Notes under the pieces: model-generated
Told to the model about the DNA's origin: nothing
Databases searched by the model: none
Seen by the model: the letters and a program-made list of their open reading frames with translations, nothing else
NCBI GenBank assembly: GCA_035610365.1
Contig: CM069436.1
Location: 90,149,912 to 90,213,911 of the forward strand
Length of the DNA: 64,000 nt
Origin: Aquatica leii
Taxonomy: Eukaryota; Arthropoda; Insecta; Coleoptera; Lampyridae
Direction: 5' to 3'
In this document: in pieces, positions 23,710 through 37,249 of the stretch
Position numbering within the stretch: position 1 is the first letter of the stretch
How the letters are laid out: every line of letters starts with the position of its first letter
Made by a program: the position numbers and the translations under genes

Positions 23710-25390
23710 TGTTTTTGGCAAAAAAAACTTTTCTCTTCTCTCCATGTCAACCCATCTTCTCTTAAAATCGCTTCTATTTCTTTATTCTATGTTTTTGTTG
23801 GTCGTCCTCTTCCTTTTTTCTGTTGTACTCTTGCGTCTCATATTCTTTTGGATGTTTTTTCCTCCCCTATACGAACTAAGTGCCCAAACCATCGTAACTG
23901 CTGGCGTTTAATGTTTTTCATAATTGATTCTACTTCTAACTCTTCTCCTATTTTTTCATTTTTTATTTTATCTATTCTCGTAACCCCCTGTATAGCTCTA
24001 AAGAATCTTATCTCCATAGCCTGAATTTTACTTTGCTTTTGTTTTGTCAGTACCCAGCTTTCACTACCGTATATCAATATTGGTTTAAATATGGTTTTAA
24101 ACACTGCAATCTTTGTCTTTTTTACGTATAAAAAAATTGTTTAGTGCTTGATAAAGCTTGGCTGCACTTGCTAGTCTATCGTTTATTTCTGTATCTATTG
24201 TTGCATTCCTGTGTATTCTTACTCCTAGATGTTTAAATGATTGTGCTTGTTCTAGCTCTATATCGTTTAGTTTTATTACTATATCTGTCTCTTCTTTTCC
24301 TATTACCACTTTCTCCGTGTTTATTTCTAAGTTTTTATCGTGTAGAGCGTTGTTTCATAGCTGTAAGTTGTACTGTAGATCTTGCTTATTCTTTGCGTGT
24401 ATAATTAGATTATCGGCAAATACGCTTTCTGATATCTGTATTAATGGTATAATCTTGTATCCTACTTTCACTTTCTTTACTTTGTCTTTTACTTCCGTTA
24501 TAACTTCATCCATTACTAAATTGAACAGTGCAGGACTGAGGACGCCACCTTGTCTAAGTCCATCCTTAGTTATAAACTCTTCGGGATGTCTATTTCCACT
24601 TTTCACGAGGTTTCGTGTATTTTCGTAAAAGCTTTTACCTTTATATCTCCTACTAATTTGTCGTTTATTCCCCTCTCTCTCCAAACTGTTCAAACTTGAA
24701 ACGCTGTCGAATGCTTTTTCCAGGTCAATGAAAGCTGCATATATTTTTTTCTGTTGTGTATTTTTCTATTAGCTGTTTTAGACAAATATGTGGTCTTGCA
24801 CTCCTCTTCCCTTTCTAAATCCGCATTGTGCGTCCTGTAATTGTTCTTCAGTTGTTATCCTTAGTTTTGATTCTAAGATTCTTTTGTATAACTTTGTTAT
24901 TGTCGGTAAAATTGTAATTCCTCGATAGTTTGTGCATTTTCTTTTATCTCTTTTTTTGAATACTGGGAACAGTATTCCTACTTCCCAATCTTTAGCAATC
25001 TTTTTCTCTTATAAGGCTTTATTAAACATTTTAGTAATTATTTCTATACCCGTCTTATCTAGATTTCTAATCATTTCTGTCGTGCCTTGCAGCTTTACCT
25101 CTTTTCAACTTTATCAAGGCTTCTAATACTTGTTCTTCTTTTATTTCTTTATGTTCTTCACTTTTCTTTAGGTGTTTTTCAGTGTTTATTTTAGCTCCGT
25201 CTTCTAATGTTCTATTATGTCTCTCTTCTATAGCATTTCATTAAAATACTATTTCCATCTCTCTATGATGTCCTCATCGTTTCTTAACATTTTTCCATCC
25301 TTCGTTTTTATATAATGAGCTATTTGTGTTTTTCTTTTCCGGAGAGTTCTAAGTACCTTATAAAATAGTTTTTGATTCCCTAGCAAAATT
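23710..25390 (-). pseudogene. LINE (RTE/craniofacial-development-protein-2-like) reverse transcriptase, 5' truncated and broken
   Basis: On the minus strand the order is: palm motifs KCTNYRGITILPT (near 24925) and QDAQCGFRKGRGVQDH, then AAFIDLEKAFDSVSS (near 24725). These are followed by EEFITKDGLRQGGVLSPALF, and the catalytic box as FADNLIIHAKN, where FADD would be expected. A thumb region FKHLGVRIHRNATIDTEIND comes next, and the C-terminal part FKPILIYGSESWVLT with RQQLRWFGHLVR. This C-terminal pattern is very common in insect genomes. Several frameshifts and stops break it. The 5' end stops near 25390 beside an AATTAATTAACTAATT run, typical of 5' truncation. Confidence 0.85.
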
Positions 25391-25569
25391 TATTATCTAA
25401 TTATATATAATATAATTAATTAACTAATTAATTAATTATAAACCATTTTTGGTTTAGACCGCGTAGTAGTTAAACACCCAGACTATTTAGGCTTGGTCCT
25501 AGTCTCTTCTTGAAAGCCAAAACAAGAACTAGTACTTAATTTTTTCCGTATTGTCGTTTGTGAACCTAA

Positions 25570-27010
25570 ACAAACTGACGTTTTGCAATAGATTGCAGCT
25601 TGCATCTTCAAAGTGGTAAATGTCACTGAAGCAAAAAATGTAAGTAACGGTATTATATTATTTGTGATCGGGTAATTAACGGACTATACCTTTCCGTTGC
25701 CATTTGACTGACTTTGTTATTACTCTGAGTAAGAGTTTGTGTTCTTTTCAAGAAGATTGATCTTTGTCTTAGAGGGTGTTGTACTGGTAACCAAGATTTG
25801 CTGAGTTTTAAACCGTCTTCTCAGTTCATTTTGTATAAATGTTTTTCTGTTTCCACCGTTTTGCAGAATAGTTTGGGGAACTAGAAAGGAATTCTAACGC
25901 AGTAAAGCGTTTCGTCGGTCTTATATAACTTAATCTACAGAAACAAGAAATTTTGTAAATCCCAGCTTGTTTTAAAGCTCTTTGTTTGTCTCTAACAGAT
26001 CCAAACCAATTGTTCATAGTATCTTTAGTAGTGCTTATTTTGTGTGTCAAACCCCGTACACCAAATAAACGGTGCTAGTAAGAGGTGGTAAATATTTTTT
26101 GACTTTTGGATTGTCTGCTCTTTTTCATGCCATTGCATCTTTTTGAACCCGTACCCATTTTGTTACAAAGACTTTAAGTTTCGTTTTTCTTTTATAGGTT
26201 TTCATTATCTGACACACTTATACTTTTTTTAGCTAAAGTATGCAAAACAAAAGTGTTCTGTACTGTATGGTGGTGAGATTTGTAGAAATGGAATGCCCCA
26301 ACTTTTCTTTATTTTTTTTTTATTACCGGTACATCAAGAACGGCTAGAGAGCTGTTATGATCCAACTCTATATCAAATCTAATGTTATTATGTGCATAGT
26401 TTACATGTTGAAAGAACTGATTTAGTTTATATTTGTCATAAAACGGTATGACAAACGTATCATCAACATATTTCAATTAAGTTTCCAGTGTTAACTTAAC
26501 ATTATTTATAGTTTCAGTTTCAAAATACTCCGAATAGATATTGGCTATGATTGGAGAAAGATGTAAACCCATGACCCCTTCTTCTACTTAGTTAAATATA
26601 AGTTGTCGGTATATCTGAAATAAGTGTTCTTAATATAGAGTTCAATGAGCGGAAGTTCTTGTTCAGTAATTCTCTCCTTGAGCAAAAACAACACTTTATC
26701 GACTGGGACTATAGTAAAAACAAATAACACGTCAAAACGGAAACTAGAATATCTTCTTTTAGATGGCAAGCTCTGAATTTTCTCTACAAAATCTGTAGAA
26801 CCTTTAATGTAAGTTTCTGTATTTTTTGTCAATGACAAATGTTTTGTGGCTAGATAACGTGCTAACGATTGGGTCGGTGAATTTATGGTGCTCACTATTG
26901 GTCAAAGAAGGATTCCTTTGTGTATCTTGGAAAGATTTGTTACGTAACTGGATCAATCAAAGCTTGATTCTTGATAACAGCTATGGTAGTAGAGTTTTTG
27001 ATGGCGTAGT
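25570..27010 (-). mobile_element. Penelope-like element: reverse transcriptase plus GIY-YIG nuclease, decayed
   Basis: On the minus strand the frame holds SPTQSLARYLATKHLSLTKN (near 26885), then FDVLFVFTIVPVDKVLFLL, then GVMGLHLSPIIANIYSEYFE (near 26565) and the catalytic YVDDTFVIPFYDKYKLNQFF (near 26470). These are Penelope-type RT blocks. Further down, AGIYKISC..LSYIRPTKR (about 25905-25970) is the GIY-YIG endonuclease, with Arg replacing Gly in the YIG triad. Downstream near 25580-25615 is a degenerate hammerhead-like terminal sequence. Frames are broken in several places and the N-terminal region is missing, so the copy is dead. Confidence 0.85.
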
Positions 27011-27985
27011 TTATTTTAGTGCATAAAGTTTAAAAGGTAAAAACAAAAACTACTAAATAGTTGTTTTAACTTTTGAAAACTTATCTGCGTTAGAAATTTG
27101 TTTTTACATAAATATACTAACACATTACCGGAAATTATTAATGTTTACTATACAATTTCAAACATTGTGCCAAACGCTGTATTGTATTATATCTATATTA
27201 GAATTTTGTCAAAAATGATCAATTTAGTTAAATTATTACAAATATATTTATAAAAAATTAAAAAATGTTAAACTAAAATAATAAATTTGTTTGTGTTACA
27301 ATACGAATAAATATAAACTACTATTATACGAAATGCTTAAAACGATTCACTGAATACCGTTTTTTATTGCAACATTATAGAGTAATTTATTTCAGTTTTA
27401 CGATACGACCAATATTTCAATTGCTAAAAAATATTCAAGTGTTTTAAAACTCAGATTTCCCATAGGTATGTATGCATATCAGTAACTTAAAATTCAGAAC
27501 ACAAACATTGATTCGATTGCAGAAGAGAAGCTAACTGCCGGAGTAAAACACTTTTATTTGTATTAGAAAAATGATAACATTGTTAGGAATATGAAAAAAT
27601 GTAAATTTATTCATGCGTAATGCAATTTTTTCAAAAATATATACTTTTTATTATAAAAAAAATTAGTAAGTATTAACAAAGCAAAAAAAAAATTTTTTTT
27701 AGAAGTTTTCCATTTACCAAATTTTATTTACTAATGAAAAACTGTAGTGAAAACGTAATTTATAAGAAAATACTAAACGTGCATATCAAACTGTTACACA
27801 AATCTTTTTTTCTAAACATTTATAAATATTTACGAATATAAAAGTTTATTAATGTAGAAAAATTAAACATTAAGAAATGTTAATATTTTTTATAGATTTT
27901 AGTTTTGTGTATAAATAGATAATAATTAAATAAATGTTTGAGAAACACAATCTTATAGATATTTATACACTTAAAGCCTTATTAC

Positions 27986-28068
27986 GATGATTACGCCCAG
28001 AGAGCAACGTTAGCAGTCTGTGAGTCTCTGATCTGAGAGATGTACGATGCTCGATGGGCGTAATCATC
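27986..28068. repeat. 83-nt hairpin with a near-perfect stem
   Basis: GATGATTACGCCCA at 27986-27999 pairs perfectly with TGGGCGTAATCATC at 28055-28068. Pairing continues after a 2-base bulge with GAGCA-CGT against ACG-TGCTC, giving a stem of about 24 pairs in 27 positions. The roughly 30-base loop contains a smaller TCTC...GAGA hairpin. It could be a microRNA-like precursor or a tiny MITE. No coding potential is visible around it. Confidence 0.55.
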
Positions 28069-30330
28069 CAGTGGTCCATACAAAATTTTATTTTTTACTT
28101 TATATAAAATTAAAACTAAAAATTAATAATTACCTTAGCCTCTCTTACAAGTATATCCAGTAATTTAGAACAATAAATAGTGTGACGTTTAGTTATTTAC
28201 TTGTCAAATTGATTTTGCAATTACAATAAATATGCAATACTTGCTCAAATATGTTGAAAAAATATGCGTAAAAAAATATAAAGCTCATTACCATCTAAAT
28301 CTAAACAAAAACATGAAAAGAAATATATACTAATGTTCTTATGTAATAAGAAGTCATATTAAAAAAGCGTCTTGTATTCTAGGCATTATGAGTTAATTAT
28401 AACAAAATGAAAAGCAAAATAAAAGACATCTACCGTTGTGCAATAGTTAAACAATTTAATTAAAACGCATTTAAATTTTATAAATGTCTGTTATAGCTAC
28501 ACTGATCAAACCAATTAACATCTGATTTTTTCCAATTCTTTTCAATGTCTTTTATAAAGAATATTTTTTCTTTTTTACGTCTATTAATAATCCTCTACTA
28601 TTTTATAATTTGGTTTGACACCGTTTTTATTCCCAAAATACTTTGGTAAAAACATACTTTGTGTCTGTATTATCTAGAGAAAAATCTAAGTCATAATATT
28701 TAATGTACATTTTAAAGGTAATTTTCGATTTATCTTAGTAAAATGCTTGTATTATATTTGTGTTTTTTGAGTGTGCGCTACGACGCTTCAGAGTACTGTA
28801 GAGAATAAGCAAGTACACTGCTAAGGATTTCTATAAGCACGGGAATATATAACGTTCTGATATATTTCTAAAACATTATTGAAACAAAACATATAGTATT
28901 CTTATAGTATAGTTGATTTTTTGGCAAAAGTTATAGATCGTTCTAGACTTATATAGTATAGTATCAAACATTGTCAAAGTATTAAGTAAGAAAAGCGACT
29001 TGTATATATACGGCAGCACCGCCACTTTGTTGTTGTTTTGAATTATTATAGTTAAAGCAAAATTAAATTTTTTAATTAACTAAGAAGTTAACAGTTTTAG
29101 TGAAAATAATCAAGCATCGACAATTAGTAGAGTAGAACTTGATTTTTAAGCACATGACAGTATTGTAAAATCCTCTACAGTGCGGTAAAATGAGCACTAA
29201 ATTCCAGACTATAAAAAACGTCTAAAAAATTATGTTCATTAGATATTACTAAATTTTATATAAATAATACTTTACATTATTATATTTAATAGTATAAATG
29301 TACAAAAATGTAAATAGGTAGGTAATACTAACATAAAACAATACATGTAATTGTTTAAAATTTTGTATATTCAATTATAGTCAACTTAAAGAATTCACAC
29401 AAATTTTGTACAAACTTTGCCCGCTGATCTCGGTTTTAAACAAAGTAACTGTAAATAACTATTTCTAAACAAGATTTAGTACCTAGCAAAGCACTGTCAG
29501 CAACTTGCAAAGTTGCATATAAAGCAGTAAAGTGCAAAACATCTCACATTATCGCATATTTTTTTATCCTAAACACGATATCAAGGTTTCAAGTAAATCT
29601 TCGGGACCATAACATTTATAAAAAAGTTAGCTTTTCTTAACTAACTTTGCTAAAACTCCTCATTTTCTGAGCACGATCCTTAAACAACTATTTGTCTAAA
29701 TCCAGAAAACTTTTTTCCATTTTTTTTCAAAGAACGACTTAATACTAAGTATCTCATCACTTGTATTATTAGAGATATGATTATAATTAATCTTCAATTA
29801 CAATGGTCCACATAAAGAAAAAAAAGTAACCAATCAAAATTAAAATGAAGATCAGACACACGGTAATTTAAACACGTGATTGTTAGAAACTAAATTTCAA
29901 TGGCTTAAAGAAACAAAGCCAAACTAAAATAGCTTAATCAACTACAGAAATATATTTAAATCATAAATCGCATTTTGCTTTTTTAGTTTATAGCTTTTAT
30001 TATTTTGTCGGCATTTGTTAGTTTTTTTTTGCTTTTAACGCCGATTTTGGCTGCTGTTTTGAGGCTAAGACGGCCAATTGTTTTTCTGCAGACAAAGTCC
30101 GCTATTATCTTTAACGAACTATTTTTTCACCGTTTAAGAGAAAAATTAGGTTACCAACTGCATTTGATGTTAAAAAAAATCAGCAGCTAGCTATCATAAC
30201 CATTTATTTTATTTGCGTTTTTTATATACCTACACGTAAAGGTTTATATTAACTTTATTTATTTACATAGAGATTTCTATATTTACTGAATAGAATGTGT
30301 TGACTAAATATAACACAAATTACGTACTAC
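28069..30330. other. AT-rich stretch without supported features
   Basis: No protein family, RNA gene or repeat was identified. The open frame at 30005-30190 is a Phe/Leu-rich chance frame. Confidence 0.45.
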
Positions 30331-30339
30331 ATTCTCCAA

Positions 30340-31290
30340 AAGTGTACCATAGGTCAAGGTTAATGCCCTGTGATTTATTGTGCATTTGTTTTTTTACGTA
30401 ATGAACCACCAACTGTACACAAAGTTATGGGTTGTATTAACGAATGTGAGAATTTGGCAAGCTTTAAAGTAACTACGTTACAAACATTACTAAATGAAAT
30501 GGGTTTAAATTACAACCAACAAAATTGTATTCTGTTAGTAATATACATTATTTTACAAGTACAGAAAAAAAATCGCAACAGTATGCTATTTAAAAAAAGT
30601 GTTGTCATTACGTAGAGAAAACGATTTTTTTTTTTAAATAAGAAAGTATAAAGAAAAGAGCAAAAAAATATATTATGTGAACGAAACTTAGGTCAACGCA
30701 ACGCCAAGTCTTTGTTTCTAGATCTATTGAATTTGAAAATCTTCCTGGTAAAGCGAAACATTTACTTGTGGTGCATAGGATCAGATACAGGATTTGTGAA
30801 ATGATTTTGCTTATTTTTCAATTGAAAAAAAAGTGTCTACTACCGTAAAGAAATGAATTCTGCTGTATTTAAAAACAAGTTTGTGTCAGTGTTATACTCA
30901 TAAATCAATCTTTATGTCACAGTAGAAAGTAGGAAAAAAATCCAATTTTCGCAACTGAAAAAGCTGATTTACATGATTGGTTGACAAGTAAATTAATTAA
31001 ATTTGAAGAAGACAAGATTAAAACAGAAGTTTTAGCACTTGTTAAAAAAAACGTTTCAGTTGAAGTGGGTGAAATGGCAAAAGTCAGTAAACGAATGTGT
31101 CTTATTGAACTAATGTAGACACAAATGAAAGCAGTTGCTAAAAAAAATACAGCATTTAAAATACAAGAGTAGTCAATGTTTCTGCAGATAATTGAAAAAA
31201 ATCTATACACCATAAGATTAAAGCAGAACAAGGCATGCGGCAGATAGACCTTGCATTAGAAATTCAGATTTTGATTGCGCTTAAATTTTT
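30340..31290 (+). pseudogene. Tc1/mariner-superfamily (DDE_3) transposase relic
   Basis: Fragments in order match the widespread insect DDE_3 transposase. NEPPTVHKVMGCINECENLASF (30400-30470) is the DNA-binding side and KKNRNSMLFKKS follows near 30570. YYVNET stands where the first catalytic Asp belongs (Asn here). LPGKAKHLLVVH is near 30740, and ATEKADLHDWLTSKLIKFEE (30950-31015) with KTEVLALVKK comes next. Last come IEL near 31115 and TQMKAVAKKNTAFKI. Stops and frameshifts are numerous. The terminal inverted repeats were not found. Confidence 0.7.
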
Positions 31291-31983
31291 ATTTTGCTGC
31301 TCGATTTTTTAGGTGTGTTATGTAAATACTTATTAATTCTAGACAAAATATTAAATGTCATGTATTTGTAACTTGTTGTTGGTTATTACTAAAGAGCGGA
31401 CAGTTAGGCAAATGCCTGGAGTCTGCCTATTTTACCTTTTTGTGTAACTTTTTGTCTTTTTAAAGAGTATTATTTTATATTACCTTTTTACATATGAATT
31501 TTGAAAAGTTTGTGTAAACAATGTTTTAATAGGTAGATGACAATAACGCATTACCGAATTTTACGTAAATTACGTACAATAATGTAATTAACATTTTTTG
31601 CTCAAAAGGTCGTACCACGAACCTATAAATAACAACAGGGATTTTTATGTTTTGTTAAACAATGGTTTCCAGAAAACATTAAATACAAAAGTCGCTTATA
31701 GAGAAGTACTATTGTAAGAATTTATACTAGAATTATGTACAATGATAGGCTTAACAGAACTCTACTTACAAAACCGGAAGGATTTCGGAATGAATCATAT
31801 TTTATAGATCTATTCAGTACCTAAGTAAAACAAACAAATATAGCTAATTTTAATGCAGTCGGGTGGGATTCCTTTAATGACTGAAACACATTACTAAAAT
31901 ATTCTTTGTTTGTTATAAATACCTGTGATATTGTCACACTGTGATAGTCTATTGCTGTTGTGCTGTGAGTAAGTTTTAAAAAA

Positions 31984-33763
31984 TGCCACCTAATAAACAA
32001 TCAAAATTTGAGAATTATTACAAGTGGAGTAAATTGGACAATAATTTAACAACCGACGGGGAAAACCTTTTTGTCAAGTTTATTCAAAATAAGTAAGTTT
32101 GTATCATCTTAATTTAAATGCTTTTAATTACTAGTATATGTATTATTTTAGATCGGTGCTACTAAAAAGTACCATGTAAAACAACACTTGGGTAGTGGTT
32201 TACATTTAAAAAATATTAAAAAAACTACGAAACAACCATTGTTAAAAAACGTTATAGAAGATCAACAGAATAAACCTGGTCCATCAAAAACATCTTTTGC
32301 TCTAAATTTGTGCGAAGCATTGGTGTCAGTTCAAATTTCTCTTAAAAAACTTGATAATATCAATTTTCGCAATTTCTTCGAAAAGTACATCGAACAAGTT
32401 GTTCCAGATGAATCAACGTTGAGAAAAAATTATTTAGACATATGTTAGCAATCGGTAAGCAGTTTAATTAAAGTATTAATAATTTTCAAAATGCTGGTTT
32501 ACTTTTTATAGAAATTACAGACAATAAGGAATGACATTGGGGACTATTACATTTGGACTTCGGTTGATGAAACTGATTGCAGCGGTCGAAATATAGCAAA
32601 TTTTGTAGTTGGTAAATCGTCTGAACTAGAGCCAGGAAAAGCTCATTTTCTAGCATCCAAAGAAATTTCACAGACCAATCACAAAACAGTTGCAACTTTT
32701 TTCGATGATTGTTTACGTAAGTTCTTTTTTAATAATTGATTAATATAATCCAATCTATTAATTACAATTATATAATTTTATGTCTGTAGGACTTCTGTAT
32801 CCCAATGGCGTAAAAAAAGAAAAGGTTCTCTTATTCGTAACCGATGCAGCACCTTATATGATCAAATCCGCTCAGGCATTAGAAATATTTTATCCGAATA
32901 TGAAACATTTAACTTGTCTAGCACATGGAATACATAGGGTGTGTAAATTCGTTAGAGTTTGCAATAGTAAACAAATTAATTTCTGCCACCAAGCTAAAAA
33001 TCTCTAACATATTAGATTATCTTTTTGATTATTGGATCTTGCTTCAGGTTTTTGTGAAAGCACCATTACGGGTAAGGGACTATAAAGAAAATCTTCCAGA
33101 TGTTAAACTTCTACCGGAACCTATAATAACAAGATGGGGAACTTGGTTATCTGCTTGCATTTTTTATGCCACACATTTTGAAAAAATTAAAGAGGTACAG
33201 TTTATACTATAATCTGACGTTCTCTTCTACATTAATTAAATCGTCTTACTTCAGGTGGTTGAATTATTTGACGAGGCGGCCTCTGCAGCAATTGCTAAAT
33301 CTCAAAAAGTGTTTAATGACTAAGCTGTTAAGAGAGGACTAGTTTTTAAAAAAACACACTTTTCCAGTATTCCTGACGAATTAAAGAAGCTAGAAAAAAA
33401 CCAAACCGCAATGACCGAATCTTTTGCTACACTCGAAAGAATAAGAGCAATTATAATATAAGAGCATGTCCAGGGACTATAGGAAGAAAAATTAATCAAA
33501 AAGTGGATTCAATCACATCAAAAAACCCTTCCTTTGACCTCTTTAAACAACCGACTGAAATTAAAAAAGGAAAGGTGATGAAGCATCAACAGAAAATATC
33601 TTTAACAATAACGGAAACATCGGCATTAAAATTTGCTCCACTATCATCTTGTGATGTCGAAAGAACTTTTTTCTTCTGTAAAAATATTTTAAATGATAAA
33701 AGGCAACAGCTTCTTGGTCAAAATATTGAAAAATATTTGATTTGTGCTTGGAAAAATAAATAA
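31984..33763 (+). pseudogene. hAT-type CGBP1-like gene with introns, decayed
   Basis: The first exon starts at ATG 31984 (MPPNKQSKFENYYKWSKLDN). Later exons continue the same protein: GSGLHLKNIKK (32195 on), FEKYIEQVVPDESTLRKNYL, YYIWTSVDETDCSGRNIANF (32547 on), LLYPNGVKKEKVLLFVTDAA, KAPLRVRDYKENLPDVKLLP (33058 on), and VVELFDEAASAAIAKSQKVF. The hAT dimerisation block follows with APLSSCDVERTFFFCKNILN (33635 on). Clean GT-AG introns are seen at about 32457-32510, 32711-32789 and 33194-33255. The family resembles CGG-triplet-repeat-binding-protein-1-like hAT proteins of insects. Defects include a probable missing base at the first donor, an in-frame TAG at about 32446, a CT in place of a GT donor near 32996, and a stop near 33321. 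Confidence 0.75.
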
Positions 33764-33770
33764 TATTCAA

Positions 33771-36700
33771 TACACGATCCTCTTATACTTAACCAATATA
33801 GTACAATCTGACTACCGTATAAGCAACCAACAATACACGTATGCAAAATTGAGTAAACGTTTACATTATTATTCGTGTATGTAAATTTGACTGAACCTAA
33901 TTGAGCTTTTTTTTAGTAACAAAGAATTAGTTTCATCTGTTCGCCAATTAAAGTATAATAGACAAACAGTTGTAGATATTTTTGTGCATAAAAATGTTTT
34001 CTAAATAAATAACCAAATTTTGTTTACTAGTCATATTTTATATACAACATTAGAAAATATATTCGTTGTATTACTTTACACTAAAAAACAATGTTTAAAT
34101 ATTATAAATAGCTTTTTCGTAAAATGCTCGGCAAAATGGTAAACATTTATCGGATTGAATGTATTAAAGCATTTTTTATCTAGCACAACTTTTTTAAAAT
34201 AAACTTTCGTATAGATAACTATAAAACTTTTTTGTCAGTTGAATAAATTTTCTTAAAATTCAATTAAAAAAATTTTTGTTTTGTTGTAAAATACAGTAAA
34301 TGTATTTTAATTAAAGCCTTTCTGTAATTTAACCTATTGTAAACCGCTTTTCAAAGTAGAGTCTGAAAGGAAAACAACATTATTTCTCACAGAAGTAAAA
34401 TATTTAAATTGCGGTCATAGTTGAGTGGTTGAATATTTCAATGCCATTGTTGGATTCTGTAGGATATAAATTGCGCTAAGATTATCAAAGAAAAATTTGA
34501 ATATAGGTAAAGCTTCCTATCTTAAACATTTTGTAAGTATGCGAAACGAACGATAAACATAAACAAAGTTTTTTATTTAAATTAATTTTTAGAATTTAAT
34601 TGTTTAATTTAATTTTTTAGTGTACTAAATATAAATTTTTTACGAGTAAGTTAAAACATTAAAAAAAATGTTTTGTTACGTTTAGTAGCAAACTAATGAT
34701 ATAAAAATAGTAATAAAACACAAATATGTAGAATTAAATTTCTTTTTGATTTTAATAATCATAAAAATTGATTTAAAAAGTTTTTCAATAAAGAATTTTA
34801 TTTAGTTTTAAACGCGTTTATTGGAGTAACCATAATAGTTTCCATTTGCGTTATATCAAAAGAAATTTATAAAAGAAGATATTATAATCGATTAACTGTC
34901 TTTTATTGTATGTACAATTTCTATTTTTATTTTCTATTGTTATTTTTACAATTAAATATATTGACAGGTCTCGATGGGTTACTGACGACAAAAGAAACGT
35001 TAATTTTTAAAGTAAAAGCATAATTTTTTGCAAGTAATACCACTGTTTTTTGTTCCAGTAAAAAGTAAAAATAATAAATATGTTTTTATTAACATTGCAT
35101 TATTCTTATTGATTTAGTATATTTATGATCTTTTATATCTATATGAAATTGTACTAGTAAAATAACTAGATAATATATATTATATTTTTATTTTAGTTTA
35201 TATTTGGACACCTAAACGTAATTTTAAAAAACTCAGACATCTATGATCGTTTTAATTTGACGTTTGCATTTAGTCAAGATTTGAATCTTTTTAGTTAAAT
35301 GGTTTGACGTATTTCAAATCATATTTGTCATTTCAAGTTTTTAATAAATTTATGGTTTAAAACATTCGTTTTCTGTGTTTACGCCGATTTAGCATTTTCT
35401 TTGTATTAATAAAATTCAGATTACATTATAATTTATAGTTTCAACTATTGTTTCTTATTTCAGATACAAGTAATTATTATGATTTTGCGTTTTGTTTTAA
35501 TTTTGCATCTTTGTTAACGTTTTTGTTGGTTTGTACGTCTTAAAGATTTGGCGTCACAGCTTTTAAATTTAGCAGTGGTATAATCAAGTTTATTTATATG
35601 GATAATTTTTGTTTTAAGAAGAAAGCTTGCAGACTACTTCACTTGACAATGCAGTTTTAGGAGGGTTACATTTAACTTTTAATAACTCGGTGGTGCCTGT
35701 AGAAGTGTGGAAGAGGGTATAGTAACATTTATATTAATGGAACTTATCTTATTTTATTTATCTATATAATTTATTTTTTTAACAATTATTATTTTTAATT
35801 TTATCTAAATAATGTACGTAATTATTGTCACATTTTATTTTATTGTATCTTTAATTCTATTTAATTTAACTTATTTTTATTTATGATTTTATTTGTTAAT
35901 TATTTTTATAAATGTGCAATAGTAACACCGTAACAAAGCTTTTATTTTGCCGGCCTTCACGTTTGTGTAAATTTAATGATTGCAGATTTTTGTGTAATAC
36001 ACTATGATAAGGTAAGCTCCTTTTGGAGTGTATTCAACAGCATAGCGGGCTTTTTAGTTTAGCAAGGTTTAGAAGCCTAATTAAACTAAAAACCTTCTTA
36101 GCGCCCTTTTGATTCCGACTTTTACTTTTACATTTTGAGTTTTTCAAATTTTCATTTTTGAACTTAACTCACGATCGTCTTCACTGAGCTCTGGCAATTA
36201 CTTTGTTGATATTACCAATCCAAGCAATTTTTTTAACATTTTTAGCATGTAACACACTTCCAATTACATATTTTTTTCTTGACAACTTTAATAAATTTAA
36301 AATTTTAAATGAGTAAATAAATGTAAGTATTATGTGCTATTTAAAATACAAAAATTATCTAAATCTACTTAGTTTTGTTTTAAATTATTATTTTAAACGT
36401 TATTTATTAAAATAAAATGTAGCTAAAATATCTTATTAAGACTAACAAAAAAACTAAGTTTTAATAAAAAAAAAAGTAAAGTTAACTTTTTCGACTTTTC
36501 GCAATAACCATAACGTAACTTAATAATTAAACTCTTTCCTTAAAGTAATGTATTTTTTTTATTTAAATAGATAGTAATTAAAGGCGCTATTATTCTGCCA
36601 CAAAAATGCCTGTTCACAGATTAAAACTAAATTGATAACATTTTAATTTTCTTTAAATTTCTTTGAATTTTCTGGTTAACTATTTGGAAAAAACTGACAA

Positions 36701-37240
36701 GTGCTAAATTTGTAAAGATGAAATTTATTTTTTTCAAATAAACCAAATTTTTTTAAAATTAGATACCAAACGTCTAAAAATAGATTTCTGGGGTTGTTTT
36801 CGTTTAAGATAATTACCAAAATATATCTCTTCAGCAACTACACAATTTTTCTGGCACAAGATGTAAGAAGTCAGCCTAACAAATGAGTAATGTTAACAAC
36901 CACAAAACTTAATGCATTTTGAATTTTTACAACGATAACAAATACAACTCTAAAATACACTACAATGTTTTCAACAATAATGTGACAGATGAAATAAAAA
37001 TACTGCAATAAAGAAAATATTAAAACTCATTTTTTCCTTATTTATGAGTTCCGAACTATAACACTGCACAACAGCATTTCTGATGATTGGGTTATGTTAC
37101 ACCATACTACTCTAATTTTAAATTACGATTTCAAATCTGTGATTAAAATTTCTGTATCAGCTATAGTTTAGAAAATACGAAAATCCTATTTTATTAAGTT
37201 CTTAAGTTAAAATACACTTTCTTTTATAAGACTTCCTTGC
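33771..37240. other. AT-rich stretch with one tRNA-like remnant
   Basis: Apart from the tRNA-like segment at 34411, nothing coding or repetitive could be supported. Composition is strongly AT, with long T runs. Confidence 0.45.
34411..34476 (+). pseudogene. decayed tRNA-Ser-like sequence (tentative)
   Basis: GCGGTCATAGTTGAGTGGTT resembles the 5' half of a eukaryotic tRNA-Ser, including an A-box-like TAGTTGAGTGG. Downstream, TCTGTAGGATATAAATTGC is a weak echo of the T-arm and acceptor end. The B box is not intact and the changes are mostly C to T or G to A. It could be a tRNA pseudogene, a SINE head, or coincidence. Confidence 0.28.
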
Positions 37241-37249
37241 AGAAGTTAA

